Shown: positions 58,201 through 64,000 of the stretch, one piece after another | Numbering within the stretch: the first letter of the stretch is position 1 | Layout of the letters: each line of letters begins with the position of its first letter | Made by a program: the position numbers and the translations under genes | Assembly: GCA_023101725.1 (NCBI GenBank) | Contig: JALJCO010012596.1 | Location: 304,490 to 368,489, forward strand | Length of the DNA: 64,000 nt | Direction: 5' to 3' | Origin: Atherinomorus stipes | Taxonomy: Eukaryota > Chordata > Actinopteri > Atheriniformes > Atherinidae | The notes under the pieces: model-generated | The model's database searches: none | What the model saw: only the letters and a program-made list of their open reading frames with translations | What the model was told of the DNA's origin: nothing

Positions 58201-60267
58201 ACAGAGCAGGAACGGCTGTCGTTAACATGGCCCGGAAGAGGAAGTGCCCAAAATACCGGGAACTTCCGGTAAGCATGATAATCCCCTATTCTCCACACTA
58301 GGCCACGTTCGCTGAAGGTCGCTGCAACCTCCCATCAACTTTTGAGGAACATTCTCTGGACGTCCCCTAAAGGTTATATGATGTAACCATTAGGGGATGT
58401 TTAGGTAACGTTCGCGGAATGTTCCTTTGAAGTCACTCCTGTGGTACCAATAGGGAACGTTCCCGGAACATTGCCTGAAGGTCATTGTTTGTTGAGATTG
58501 ACCAAACAGGAAATTTGAGTCTAATTCCTCATGAAAATCCAGACTGCAAGATTGCAAGATTTATAAAGTAAAAAGTCACAAAAGGACCTCCGTGCCCATG
58601 TATATCATTTCTATATATTAAATGAAAAGAAATGATAATATAGACGATGAAACCAACTGTTTGGTCTACGTCCGCAAGCCAGATTTTTCTGTCACGTCAG
58701 AGGCTTCCGCTCCGGGGCTGCAGCTGGATAGTACTCAATGAACCACATTTCTAAAAGCATTAATTCACTCACCTCCAACTACTTCCGCGGCGTCCACACT
58801 CCAAACCTTAACCCCGTGTTCGCACCGGACGCGAATAAAATTATTCGCGCGAATGAATTACATGTTAAGTCAATGTACAGGCGCGAATTGACGCGCCTTT
58901 GCTTGGCGCGGCGCGTTTGACGCGAATTCGCGGCGCGATGAGCCCAAAACGCGCGTCTAACTCGCGCGAATAAGGCGTTTTACTCGCGCGAATGAGGCAT
59001 TTTACTCGCGCGAATGAGGCGTCTTATTCGCGCGAATAGAGCGTATTTTGCCTATTCGCTCGAGTTAAAAAAATTGAACTCGAGCGTTTTTGACGCGCGA
59101 ATGAAGCGTTTTATTCGCGCGTACAATACGCTCCATTCGCGTGAAAAAAATGCCTGAATGAAGCGAGTAAACTTCCAGCATTCGCGCGTTGAAATCTAGG
59201 TGCGTACGCGAATGGAGGCGTCCGGTGTGAACACGGGGTAATGCCTCCACGACTTTATCCTTATCCGTTTTGTATGTTTGTTTGTTTGTTTTTGGCAAAG
59301 CATCAGTTAGCAGTCTGTTAGCCATGTTTGTTTACACTGAGTGGTGATGCACAGACCGGGGATTGGGGAGTGACAGCGACGAGACGAAACGTAAAGGTAT
59401 TGATTTGTTCTTTCTATATATGGAAGGGCCATCCAGTATAACAAAAAGTGTTTCTGAACACGATTACCAACTCCGGCTTCAGGAAGCTTTTTGTGTAGAC
59501 ACCCACCAGAGAAGTGACGGTGTCAGCATGCAGAATGAAAGTGTTCTAAGTGCAAATACGACCACATCTAAAGGGTCGGAGGAAGACAACGAGGCCCCGA
59601 GGCCCGGGCCACCAGCAGCAACCCCAGGGCATGAATCCCAGCCATCACAACACAGAGACAGACATGCCTCCACCCAGAAGGCGGCAGAGGAAGGCCCATA
59701 CCAGAGCCCCCCACAGCCATGGGGCACAGGCCCAAGCGGGTCCACACTTTCGTCACAGTGAAGTGGGGGTAACTGAAATTCTGTCTTTTGAGGCTTTCTT
59801 ACATACCAATAATCTAGAAGTTTTACCTTCAGTTGGAGGAAGATGAGCCGAGGTCAGAGCGGAAGATCTTTTCTCTGAAATCTTTTCATCATCCCTGAAA
59901 TCTACTGAGAGGGAACATCGGTTTGAACAGCAATGCTTTCTGAGAGCTCTGAGTCTGCAGGAACATCATGGTTTTCTTCCCGTTACTGACCTTCTGCTTC
60001 GGAGCTGCAGGCAGATAACCTCTGCAGCAGGTCGTTCCTGTTGATCCTCTCCAGAACCTTCCTGGTCACCTCTACAGCTCCAGAAAGTCTGTAGGTGTGC
60101 ACCATCAGATCCACGGTGTCCCACCTGTTTGCCGGCTGCAGTTGGCTCCTCTTGATGCTTTGGAGGTTGTGGAAGCTGTCAACCTGCTGCAGGAACCACT
60201 TAAATCTAATGAACTCTTCATCTCCCAGATCATCCAGAGTGTTTAAGAGGTCCTCCGCTGTCATCAC
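39674..60267 (-). CDS. Fish NLR sensor: PYD-FISNA-NACHT-LRR-B30.2, complete 7-exon model
   Basis: An intracellular innate-immune receptor of the expanded fish NLR family (often labelled NLRC3-like or NLRP12-like). Exons on the minus strand: 60267-59991, 50905-49060, 47331-47158, 47032-46859, 43349-43176, 40353-40307, 40209-39674. The sum is 3228 nt, exactly 1076 codons including the stop, and all junction phases agree. Residues: PYD 1-92, FISNA about 105-175, NACHT about 190-360 (Walker A GIAGIGKT 195-202, Walker [12 protein letters not shown] 283-293), LRRs about 708-881, PRY/SPRY about 898-1075. A PYD suggests ASC-type inflammasome signalling. B30.2 is the usual ligand- or partner-binding end. 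Introns are heavily loaded with transposons, yet every exon is open. Paralogue identity cannot be set from sequence alone. Confidence 0.9.
40307..40353 (-). CDS. NLR exon 6: 47-bp linker
   Basis: A short exon ([15 protein letters not shown]) between LRRs and B30.2, bounded by TTCCAG before 40353 and GTGAGT after 40307. Such a 47-bp HGG..PGLRKY linker is characteristic of fish NLRs. It is too short to be found as an ORF. Confidence 0.88.
40354..41074. other. NLR intron with unassigned repeat DNA
   Basis: Contains MITE-like sequence from about 40490 (AAAGACACACAACGTAACTTT) but no coding exon or matched terminus that I can define. Confidence 0.35.
41075..41896 (+). mobile_element. Tc1 element, 3'-truncated, transposase pseudogene
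   Basis: The left end has ACACAGGGAATAAGTATTG typical of Tc1 inverted repeats. The transposase begins [14 protein letters not shown] at 41285 and shifts frame several times (pieces at 41377-41730 and 41418-41669: [26 protein letters not shown]). The element stops abruptly at about 41896, where other repeat DNA starts. Confidence 0.85.
41897..42405. repeat. Unclassified MITE-like sequence
   Basis: Starts GGCACTTTCAGACTGTAGG directly at the Tc1 break, with GGAACC/GGTTCC-type internal inversions. The right end is not identified. Confidence 0.35.
42410..42960. repeat. Foldback repeat family B, second copy
   Basis: Matches 3470-3890 in order (CTCTGCCGATAATGCAAGC; GGACGCTACCCACTCAGGAC; GAGGAATATTGACAAG). 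It holds the intact target GAATATTGACAAG that is interrupted by the THAP element at 2261. A G-run at 42857-42871 occupies the position of a C/G-rich stretch in the other copy. Confidence 0.8.
43176..43349 (-). CDS. NLR exon 5: LRR exon
   Basis: 174 bp, the standard fish NLR LRR exon length. The acceptor GTGTGCAG precedes [15 protein letters not shown]. The core [19 protein letters not shown] is typical of the last LRR before the linker. The donor is GTCAGA, weaker than consensus at position +3 but phase-compatible. Confidence 0.9.
43996..44085. repeat. 30-bp exact triplication inside the Tc1 remnant
   Basis: Three perfect copies of a 30-bp unit (ATGTGGTGGAACGGGAGGTT onward) encode [10 protein letters not shown] three times. 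Intact Tc1 relatives have this segment once, so this is a local expansion. Confidence 0.95.
44143..44545 (+). mobile_element. LINE (L2/CR1-like) 3' fragment inserted in Tc1
   Basis: Encodes the RT C-terminal pattern [17 protein letters not shown] at about 44250-44300, then an untranslated end with GCTATATAAATGAAATAAATGAAATGAAATG, the short-repeat tail usual for L2/CR1. It sits exactly between the two halves of the Tc1 transposase. Confidence 0.8.
44985..46760 (+). mobile_element. LINE reverse-transcriptase pseudogene
   Basis: Opens with [30 protein letters not shown] sequence (about 45050), then frameshifted RT. The readable core is [11 protein letters not shown] near 46057, [14 protein letters not shown] at about 46244 and [14 protein letters not shown] at about 46406. 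This is a family abundant in fish genomes. Many stops interrupt it. It lies in the NLR intron between LRR exons 4 and 5, on the strand opposite the gene. Clade not assigned. Confidence 0.85.
46859..47032 (-). CDS. NLR exon 4: LRR exon
   Basis: 174 bp with acceptor TCTGTCAG and donor GTGAGA. Contains [20 protein letters not shown] and RCKLEALR. Its first repeat unit ([14 protein letters not shown]) has drifted from the usual [11 protein letters not shown]. Phase matches its neighbours. Confidence 0.92.
47158..47331 (-). CDS. NLR exon 3: LRR exon
   Basis: 174 bp reading [44 protein letters not shown], a canonical fish NLR LRR exon. Donor GTGAGA follows 47158. The acceptor TTTTTCAG is followed within about 10 bp (upstream in the gene) by LINE sequence, so the branch-point region is transposon-derived. 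Confidence 0.93.
47342..48209 (+). mobile_element. LINE reverse-transcriptase fragment abutting NLR exon 3
   Basis: A plus-strand frame from 47212 reads [20 protein letters not shown] (RT palm YADD motif) and [14 protein letters not shown]. After shifts, PILDYSDII and later C-terminal pieces run to about 48210. It is broken and truncated on the left at about 47342. Confidence 0.8.
48210..48918. mobile_element. 709-bp foldback element
   Basis: Arms of about 320 bp mirror one another: CCTGAGTTAGGCAAGTGGGC on the left, GCCCACTTGTCCAACTCAGG on the right, continuing through ACTTTAGCTTAGCTTAGC / GCTAAGCTAAAGT and GCATGCGTGCTGCC near the centre (~48560-48600). Small frames on both strands are the same arm sequence. 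No transposase is present. It lies in the intron between the NACHT and first LRR exons. Confidence 0.88.
49060..50905 (-). CDS. NLR exon 2: FISNA-NACHT-winged-helix region
   Basis: An 1846-bp exon bounded by TTCAACACAG before 50905 and GTAGGT after 49060. It begins [19 protein letters not shown] and then the FISNA segment ending HEVRQIE. NACHT follows: Walker A GIAGIGKT, Walker [12 protein letters not shown], sensor-like WITTRPAAA, then the CHIPVFCWI winged-helix motif and [20 protein letters not shown] binds ATP and drives oligomerisation. The frame is open throughout; the apparent stop lies in the donor. Confidence 0.95.
51087..51976 (+). mobile_element. Internally deleted Tc1/mariner element
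   Basis: Inverted ends CACTGCCTGGC and GCCGGGCAGTG are flanked by TA (51085-51086 and 51977-51978). Poly(A)/(T) then GTC/GAC follow inside each end. Transposase remnants include a [18 protein letters not shown] stretch at about 51750. At 890 bp it lacks a good part of the gene. Confidence 0.88.
52040..52612. repeat. 12-bp minisatellite related to 26724-27868
   Basis: GACGAAGCAGCGATGAAGCG-type units, the inverse complement of the TTCGTCGCNRCT motif at 26.7 kb. It is degenerate, and frames across it are not genes. Confidence 0.9.
52740..52994. other. NLR intron, nothing recognised
   Basis: A/G-rich intronic DNA with no identified feature. Confidence 0.3.
52995..53154 (-). mobile_element. tRNA-like SINE/MITE, copy 1
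   Basis: About 160 bp, starting TGTAGCAAGGT and ending TGTCACA. On the minus strand it has a pol III box A-like TGGCTGACTGGTAAGCG and box B-like GGGGATCAATCC, so it may derive from a tRNA. Two relatives lie at 60638 and 61094. Confidence 0.7.
53155..53530. other. NLR intron; end of a common fish repeat
   Basis: 53430-53520 is an inverted copy of the repeat segment also present near 57010-57115 and 23110-23175 (GGACAGCGGCCCTTAAGGACC type). Otherwise no feature. Confidence 0.35.
53531..56990 (-). mobile_element. Near-complete LINE (EN + RT), single intact ORF
   Basis: The element runs on the minus strand in the same direction as the NLR gene, inside its first intron. The 3' end (53531-53575) reads GGGGACAATAAAGATTTTC then (TTATC)n, a tail typical of Rex1/CR1-like fish LINEs. 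The 3' UTR includes a 32-base A-tract on the plus strand. The 5' boundary is not fixed and is about 56990. Confidence 0.88.
53857..56850 (-). CDS. LINE ORF: apurinic endonuclease + reverse transcriptase, intact 997 aa
   Basis: A retrotransposition protein that nicks target DNA and reverse-transcribes the element's RNA. Residues 80-118 are strongly basic. The APE-type endonuclease spans about 125-340, with NTQSLRNK (130-137), catalytic-type TETWL (Glu161), GDFN (281-284) and SDHN (331-334). RT spans about 585-850 with DYRPVALTS (613-621), [10 protein letters not shown] (741-750) and the catalytic FADD (772-775). No stop or frameshift is present, unusual among the window's elements, so this copy could be recently active. 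Clade is probably CR1/Rex1-like; a phylogeny would be needed. Confidence 0.93.
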   Translation of the reverse strand: MDLFDMDLAGVLLMYSVLGTVMDCQTGSPHRRQYSRDFLIRCSNSHAGSPPVGVPLEIRRQTQTGSEQQTTKGQRKRRRGGELARLHKPNSSDWGTAVRKRKRGRRGGLRRRLRSLGLCRLPLPSVVFGNTQSLRNKIDELQARVKYTPEFKNTCVIALTETWLTDRDLSQDYAIDGFGQPIRLDRDAQMTGKSHGGGVCLYVNSLWCKNIIVRKALCSPDIEFVSVSFRPFYLPREIPQIFMTVVYIHPRANMVNATSAVVNLVHELQSISPDAPHFLLGDFNSCCLKRSLAHYFQYVKCPTRHGKVLDMCYGTIKAAYKSYALEPLGSSDHNCVFLAPVYRPALKRGKVERKEVAVWTEGAIHELNGCFSSTDWEVFKDSCADLDELTSTVSSYITFCENMIIPRKTITLYPNNKPWVSKSLKSALNQKKLAFHQGNMTQYRDAQKLVKKEVKQAKIRFKDKVENELRSGDSRCAWRGIKTMVGIQENKKSVSNFDKTDSVLADELNKFYLRFDTHDFSDELAKFRVASEGSQIHVNEMEVCRIFQHTNVRKCQGPDCISGRLLKNCASALSGIFTFIFQLSLSQERVPALWKESIVVPVAKVKSPKVLNDYRPVALTSLVMKAFERIVKSHILNMSQTIIDPFQFAYQPRKGVDDAIATLLNLVVGHLEGQKTHARLCFIDFASAFNCMQPHILAQRLLEMSVFDSGTVCWLVDFLTARAQRTRVNDTLSSPLLCSTGSPQGCVLSPLLFMLYTNDCQCQLESRVIVKFADDSVIVSLLQDHEVGHGPVLDKFVQWCNDSYLHLNVSKTKEMLIDFRRNPPPTVPTLINGTAVETVTEYKYLGIILDKKLTFDANTDAICKKANQRLFFLRKLRGFNVDKSLLKMFYSCFIESILTFAMICWFGNLSIANKNRLGNVVKLCRKIVGTELIDLNHVFQIRAAKKAKTILEDPRHPLHAEFRLLPTGRRFSYARKAKSNRYLRSFVPSAVGFLNRF
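57137..58286. mobile_element. THAP-derived foldback element, copy 3 (best-preserved THAP)
   Basis: 1150 bp with GGGGATTATCACGC at the left and GCATGATAATCCCC at the right. The outward flanks, ATA and TAT, extend the symmetry. Its left arm keeps a readable THAP zinc finger (see 57202-57594). The right arm is the usual mirrored, decayed version. It contains a C-run of 18 at 57496-57514. Confidence 0.85.
57202..57594 (+). pseudogene. THAP zinc-finger domain fragment
   Basis: Reading from the ATG at 57202: [14 protein letters not shown], then [15 protein letters not shown], and [11 protein letters not shown]. These fit the THAP C2CH signature (CxxxxC...W...CxxHF), a DNA-binding domain of P and Kolobok transposases and host THAP proteins. 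The frame continues with no known domain to 57594, crossing a C-run. No catalytic domain follows, so it is a remnant. Confidence 0.85.
58287..58811. other. NLR intron; GGAACGTTCC-rich repeat
   Basis: 58310-58490 repeats GGAACGTTCCC/GGAACATT motifs, a known style of fish repeat. The rest is unremarkable. Confidence 0.4.
58812..59238. mobile_element. CpG-rich Harbinger-like MITE
   Basis: Inverted ends CCCCGTGTTCGCACCGGACGC and GCGTCCGGTGTGAACACGGGG are flanked by TAA on both sides (58809-58811, 59239-59241), a TWA duplication as in PIF/Harbinger. The interior holds a short array of TTTTACTCGCGCGAATGAGG-type units (about 58975-59045) and many GCGCGAAT motifs on both strands. 427 bp, no coding. 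Confidence 0.85.
59242..59990. other. NLR intron; unsupported ORF
   Basis: A plus-strand frame at 59363-59761 (132 aa, low-complexity, rich in P, Q, S) matches no family I recognise and is opposite to the host gene. It could be a decayed transposon accessory ORF. Confidence 0.3.
59991..60267 (-). CDS. NLR exon 1: Pyrin (PYD/DAPIN) domain
   Basis: Starts [26 protein letters not shown], with the PYD helix-bundle pattern (LL..L..L...EF..FK..L), and ends [14 protein letters not shown]. Donor GTCAGT follows 59991 after phase 1, which matches the NACHT exon start. PYDs recruit ASC-like adaptors by homotypic contact. The first of two tandem Mets is taken as the start; an acceptor-like TTTATCAG at about 60277 suggests a short 5' UTR part. 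Confidence 0.92.
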
Positions 60268-60277
60268 GACTCCCTGA

Positions 60278-60637
60278 TAAAGTGATAAAAGTCATCCTGT
60301 AACCTGTTTAACTGAGTCAAGCACAACTGAATACCTTTGTAAACAACCGTAGAAATGCATTCAGGTTATTTTGGAAGACATATTGACTGGTTTATGAATA
60401 AGTGTTGAACAAATAAGTTTTTTTTTATCAGATTCTTGTAATTTCTTTCTATATTTGATTTGACATTTATCCAATTCTTACTCCAAAACTTCCAGCTTAG
60501 TGATGTATTCACTTTCTCCAGGTCCGACCGGAGATTTTCTCTAGAAATAAAGACAAAATTTGAGAATACTTCCTGAAAAGTTCTTAAAGAGGGGCCATGC
60601 AGTGAGGACTGAAGATCTTTGTACAAGAGAAAGTAAT
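60278..60637. other. Upstream of NLR exon 1; no promoter assigned
   Basis: AT-rich DNA; no TATA or CpG island recognised with confidence. A noncoding first exon may lie further right. Confidence 0.3.
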
Positions 60638-60799
60638 TGTGGCAAGGTACACAACAGAGGGCCCAGGCGGGATTCGATCCCACTGACTCCGGGGTGAGAG
60701 TCATGCACTTGCCAGTCAGCCGAAGGGAAATCCCTGTGGCAAAGTAGCCAGGGCGCATGATCAATCGGAGGCATAGTGACAGGATCCTACACTGTCACA
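60638..60799 (-). mobile_element. tRNA-like SINE/MITE, copy 2
   Basis: TGTGGCAAGGT...TGTCACA. On the minus strand GGCTGACTGGCAAG and GGGATCGAATCCC resemble tRNA A and B boxes. The best match to a tRNA B box of the three copies. Confidence 0.75.
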
Positions 60800-60859
60800 T
60801 AAACAACCACTTAATGAACACGTGGGACAACACAGGTGAGACAGATCAGCAGCCTGTAC

Positions 60860-61400
60860 TACGAAGCCGGATGAACATAGCCAGGATTTCTCTCTGTTAC
60901 CTGGGTTGACTTAACCAGACATAAACGGTACTACAAAGCTGGTTATCAACTCAGTATCTCAACCCAGGGTTTTCCAATCTTGATAAGTGCACGCTCACAT
61001 AAAAGGGGTGGAGTTTGAAGCATCTGACCAATCGCAGACATGGAGAAACAGAGTGACATGTTTCACCATGGAGGAGCAGACAATGATACTAAATGCGGCA
61101 AGGTACACAACAGAGGACCCAGGCGGGATTCAATCCCCAGCCTCCCGGGTGATAGTCGTGCATGCTAACCATTCAGCCAAAGGGACATCCTCATGGCCAA
61201 GTAGCCAGGACTCATGATCACTCGGAAGCGTAGTGACAAGACCGCCAACTGCCACATGAAGAAATATGAAGAATTCAGGAACATCATTCAGGCCACAAGC
61301 AACACAGTCGCCGCAGCAACAGAAGGAAGGAATGCTGGCAGAAAATGTCTGACTCTGATAATGCATAAGTCCGTGCAACTGTACAATCATGGAACAGTAT
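60860..61400 (+). mobile_element. Harbinger Myb-like ORF fragment interrupted by a SINE
   Basis: The plus frame reads FTMEEQTMILNA just before 61094 and KKYEEFRNIIQATSN... after 61256. These are the two halves of a Myb/SANT-like domain of Harbinger elements, split by the SINE at 61094-61256. Upstream (60868-60960) GGTACTACAAAGCTGG-type motifs may be part of the element. Confidence 0.6.
61094..61256 (-). mobile_element. tRNA-like SINE/MITE, copy 3
   Basis: TGCGGCAAGGT...TGCCACA; about 163 bp, same family as 52995 and 60638. It sits inside the Myb-like reading frame. Confidence 0.72.
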
Positions 61401-61559
61401 CGGACCCTGATCACTTCGGCCCAATTCCAATTCCTCTTTTCATCCCTACCCCGAGCCCTTCCCTTTGGCCCCAGCACATGAAACGGAGTTTCAAGTGTTA
61501 CGGATTAAATCATCATCAGAAATGGGACAACACTTCGAAATCCTCATGCGTCACCAATA

Positions 61560-62685
61560 GGGGATTATCACGCTTACCGGAACTTCCCGGATTTTGGACA
61601 CTTCCTCTTCCGGGCCATGTTAACGACAGCCGTTCCTGCTCTGTTATACTGTTTAAATCGGATAAACTCCAAACATATTTAAGTTTTCATTCTAGACTGA
61701 AGTGATACTGGATCAAAAGCTGGATCAAAGCGATCGATTCGCCGCGGTGAAGGGCCGAACTTTATAATAAAACACACGTTTGTTTGTCGCCGGTGGGGCA
61801 CAACACCGGCACTTCACAGCATGCTAGCATTAGCCAGCTAGCGTTTACTGACGTGCTTAACATTGTGCGTCTTAAAACACACAAACATCTGAAAATCGGG
61901 TCTGTACCCCCCGTTTCCAGTGGAACAACTGGGGACTGCCAAGAAAGGAGACGCTTTCAGATGCTTGTGTGTTTTCAGCCGCACAAAGTTAGACACGTCA
62001 TCAAGCTGGCTAATGCTAACCTGCTAACAGTAGTCTGCCAGCTACTACTCTGTTAAACTTTGTAAATCGATAAACGCCAATGCCAAGTTTTCCTTCCAGA
62101 CTGAAGTGATACTAAGGAAGAAGTGGATCAAAATGACCGATTCGCCGCGGTTAAGGACTGAACTTTATAATAAAACGACACACGTTTGTTTGTGGCCGGC
62201 AGTCTGCACAGTCGTGTTAGCAGGTTAGCATTAGCCAGCTCGATAACGTGCCTAACTTTGTGCGGCTGAAAACACACAAGCATCTGAAAGCGTCTCCTTT
62301 CTTGGCAGTCCCCAGTTGTTCCACTGGAAACGGGGGGGTACAGACCCGATTTTCAGATGTTTGTATGTTTTAAGACGCACAATGTTAAGCACGTCAGTAA
62401 ACGCTAGCTGGCTAATGCTAGCATGCTGTGAAGGGCCGGTGTCGTGCCCCACCGGCGACAAACAAACTTGTGTTTTATCATAAAGTTCGGCCCTTCACCG
62501 CGGCGAATCGATCGCTTTGATCCAGCTTTTGATCCAGTATCACTTCGGTCTGGAATGAAAACTTAAGTATGTTTGGAGTTTATCCGATTTAAACAGTATA
62601 ACAGAGCAGGAACGGCTGTCGTTAACATGGCCTGGAAGAGGAAGTGTCCAAATACCGGGAAGTTCAGGTAAGCGTGATAATCCCC
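61560..62685. mobile_element. THAP-derived foldback element, copy 4
   Basis: 1126 bp, GGGGATTATCACGC to GCGTGATAATCCCC, mirrored arms with the 69-residue type frames at 61784-62056 (plus) and 62252-62461 (minus). Flanks are AATA on the left and TATA on the right. Confidence 0.85.
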
Positions 62686-63040
62686 TATAGTCGTCCGTTG
62701 GGCTGTAAACTAACATCACGGCTGTTTCCAGAAGAGTTTGCAATGTCGTCTGCAGCATTTAATTGTCAATAAAGTTTTGTTGAAAAAGAAAAAAGCCTCA
62801 TGCAGCAGCAATAATCCCCCTTTCCTGGGTGACTGGATTATTTCTTTGGCTTTTGGCCGAAAAAATGAAAGGAAAAGAAGACGCCTTCGACCCAAACTTG
62901 CTGTTAATGTGACCTTTCAGACATGATCAGTTGCATGTAATTTTATAAAACTAGCAACTTTGTTCATCCAGAATATTCATCTCGTCTTCTGTGTGATACT
63001 TCTTGACTTTTTTTTTCTTTTTTAAAGACAAATGGTTTCA
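62686..63040. other. No gene seen
   Basis: Short unique stretch with an AATAAAG at about 62769; nothing supportable. Confidence 0.3.
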
Positions 63041-63450
63041 GCTTGTTCTTACCTTGACAGTTTCGGCTGTCACTTCAGCCTTCATCAGAAGTGGTCGGAC
63101 TTCCTGGTGTGACGTGTCTATGTAGACAGCTGACCGGGAATTCCGACGTGACGTGTCAGGAGAACAGCTGACCGGGCACGGCAACTTACAATGAAGTGCT
63201 CGTGCCCGGTCTCGTCTGTCCTCCTCCGGCCCCCCGCTGCTGGTGACTGATGATGGAGTCCCAGGTGTGTGGGAGCTGGTATGCCCCCTCGTCCCTGTTT
63301 ATGCTGTTCGTTTCTCGTCGCCGTATTTCAATTGCCTCCTTTATCCATCTCTTGAATTTATTGGTTTCCGTGGTGATGATTTTGCTACTGTCCCAGTCCA
63401 TGATGTGGTTATTTCTTCTGCAATGATCCGTTATTCTGAGCACCCCATCG
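63040..63450 (-). mobile_element. Penelope-like element, C-terminal fragment
   Basis: Minus-strand frame 63186-63764 includes HIMDWDSSKIITTETNKFKR, then WIKEAIEIRRRE and INRDEGAYQLPHTWDSI, the usual end of fish Penelope GIY-YIG ORFs. Followed by the 3' region with the hammerhead-like core. Similarity begins at about 63450. Confidence 0.8.
63050..63091 (-). ncRNA. Hammerhead-ribozyme-like core in Penelope 3' region
   Basis: On the minus strand CTGATGA is followed by a stem GGCT/AGCC (loop GAAGTGAC) and then GAAAC, the order of the conserved hammerhead core. Penelope-like elements are known to carry such motifs. A clear cleavage triplet and stem III partner were not convincingly placed, so activity is doubtful. 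Confidence 0.4.
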
Positions 63451-64000
63451 CACACAAACTCTCTGTAATCAGAACACTGTACAACCGCACCAGCATCATA
63501 ACAGATCAGATTAAAAGACAGGAGGAAGAGGAACACATAGAACAAGCACTCATTCACTGCCAGTACCCCAGATGGACAATAAACAAAGGAAAACAACAAG
63601 CCAAAAACAGCGAAACAAGGCGAAAGGACCGGAAGGGAAGAAAAAAACAAACACGCGACACCAACAAGAGAGAAATAATCATGCTGCCATACATTGGAGG
63701 AATTACAGAACCCATACAACGGACCATGAAAAAGCACCAGATAAACACAGCCATAAAACCCCACAAAAAACTAAGACAACAACTCGTCCATCCAAAGGAC
63801 ACAATAACGCCAGACAAGAAATGCAACGTCATCTACGAAATCCCCCTGCAAATCGTGCAATAAAACATATATAGGAGAGACCGGACGGACATTCATAACA
63901 CGAAAATCAGAACACCGAAAAGAGTGCGACAAAGAAATGAAAGAAAAATTCACAAGGACGAAAAAACAAACAGCAGAACAAGAAAATAAGAAATCAGCTA
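63425..64000 (+). mobile_element. Penelope-like element, RT-endonuclease part (runs off the window)
   Basis: Plus-strand frame: YSEHPIAHKLSVIRTLYNR, REIIMLPYIGGITEPIQR and CNVIYEIP. After a one-base shift near 63848 it continues YIGETGRTFITR and SEHRKECDKEM, the GIY-YIG nuclease. It is head-to-head with the minus-strand fragment. Truncated by the window end. Confidence 0.85.

Noticed and set aside
59363..59761. 132-residue plus-strand ORF
   Set aside because: Low complexity, no recognised domain, in an intron opposite to the NLR gene.
60638..60799. Functional tRNA gene
   Set aside because: Box motifs are present but no cloverleaf or acceptor stem is formed; it is a repeated element.

Overview
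This is a vertebrate, almost certainly teleost (percomorph-type), nuclear genomic window. The evidence is an intron-split slc8a1-like gene, a fish-type NLR gene (PYD-FISNA-NACHT-LRR-B30.2), Tc1, hAT and Harbinger transposons, fish-type LINEs, a Penelope-like element, and very long simple arrays. No bacterial gene organisation, CRISPR array or operon is present. Nearly all other open reading frames are shadows or run through repeats.

Layout. 0-8.4 kb is probable intron of slc8a1 (the gene lies on the minus strand). It holds two ~1.13 kb THAP-derived foldback elements (156-1292 and 2261-3383), a second foldback family, a Harbinger-type element with a SANT/Myb-like ORF, and a tetranucleotide microsatellite. 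8426-10248 is the large first coding exon of a sodium/calcium exchanger. 10.3-18.7 kb holds a near-perfect hairpin, two TGGGTT-rich MITEs, a possible 5' noncoding exon of slc8a1 near 13 kb, and a full-length but dead Tc1 element (13614-15141). 18.75-22.3 kb is a ~3.6 kb minisatellite. 23-32 kb is a mosaic of MITEs, LINE 3' ends and four tandem arrays. 32833-38165 is a young endogenous retrovirus on the minus strand, with two nearly identical LTRs, broken gag and env remnants, and no visible pol.

39674-60267 (minus) is the main gene of the right half. Seven exons with canonical or near-canonical splice sites add up to exactly 3228 nt, an open frame of 1075 residues: Pyrin domain, FISNA, NACHT, three 174-bp LRR exons, a 47-bp linker and PRY/SPRY (B30.2). 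It would be an intracellular sensor of the expanded fish NLR family. Its introns hold three LINEs (one with an intact 997-aa endonuclease/RT ORF), two Tc1 elements, a 709-bp foldback, a hAT element with a nested Tc1, tRNA-like SINEs, a CpG-rich Harbinger-like MITE and a third THAP foldback. A hAT element lies 60 bp past its stop codon. 60.3-64 kb has more SINEs, one of which interrupts a Harbinger Myb-like ORF, the fourth THAP foldback, and head-to-head Penelope fragments with a hammerhead-ribozyme-like core.

The two host genes look functionally unrelated: an ion exchanger and an innate-immune sensor. The most noteworthy features are the complete phase-consistent NLR model, the recurring THAP foldback with an empty-site comparison inside the same window, the young pol-less retrovirus, and the nested transposon stack. 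I see no clearly new enzymatic system.
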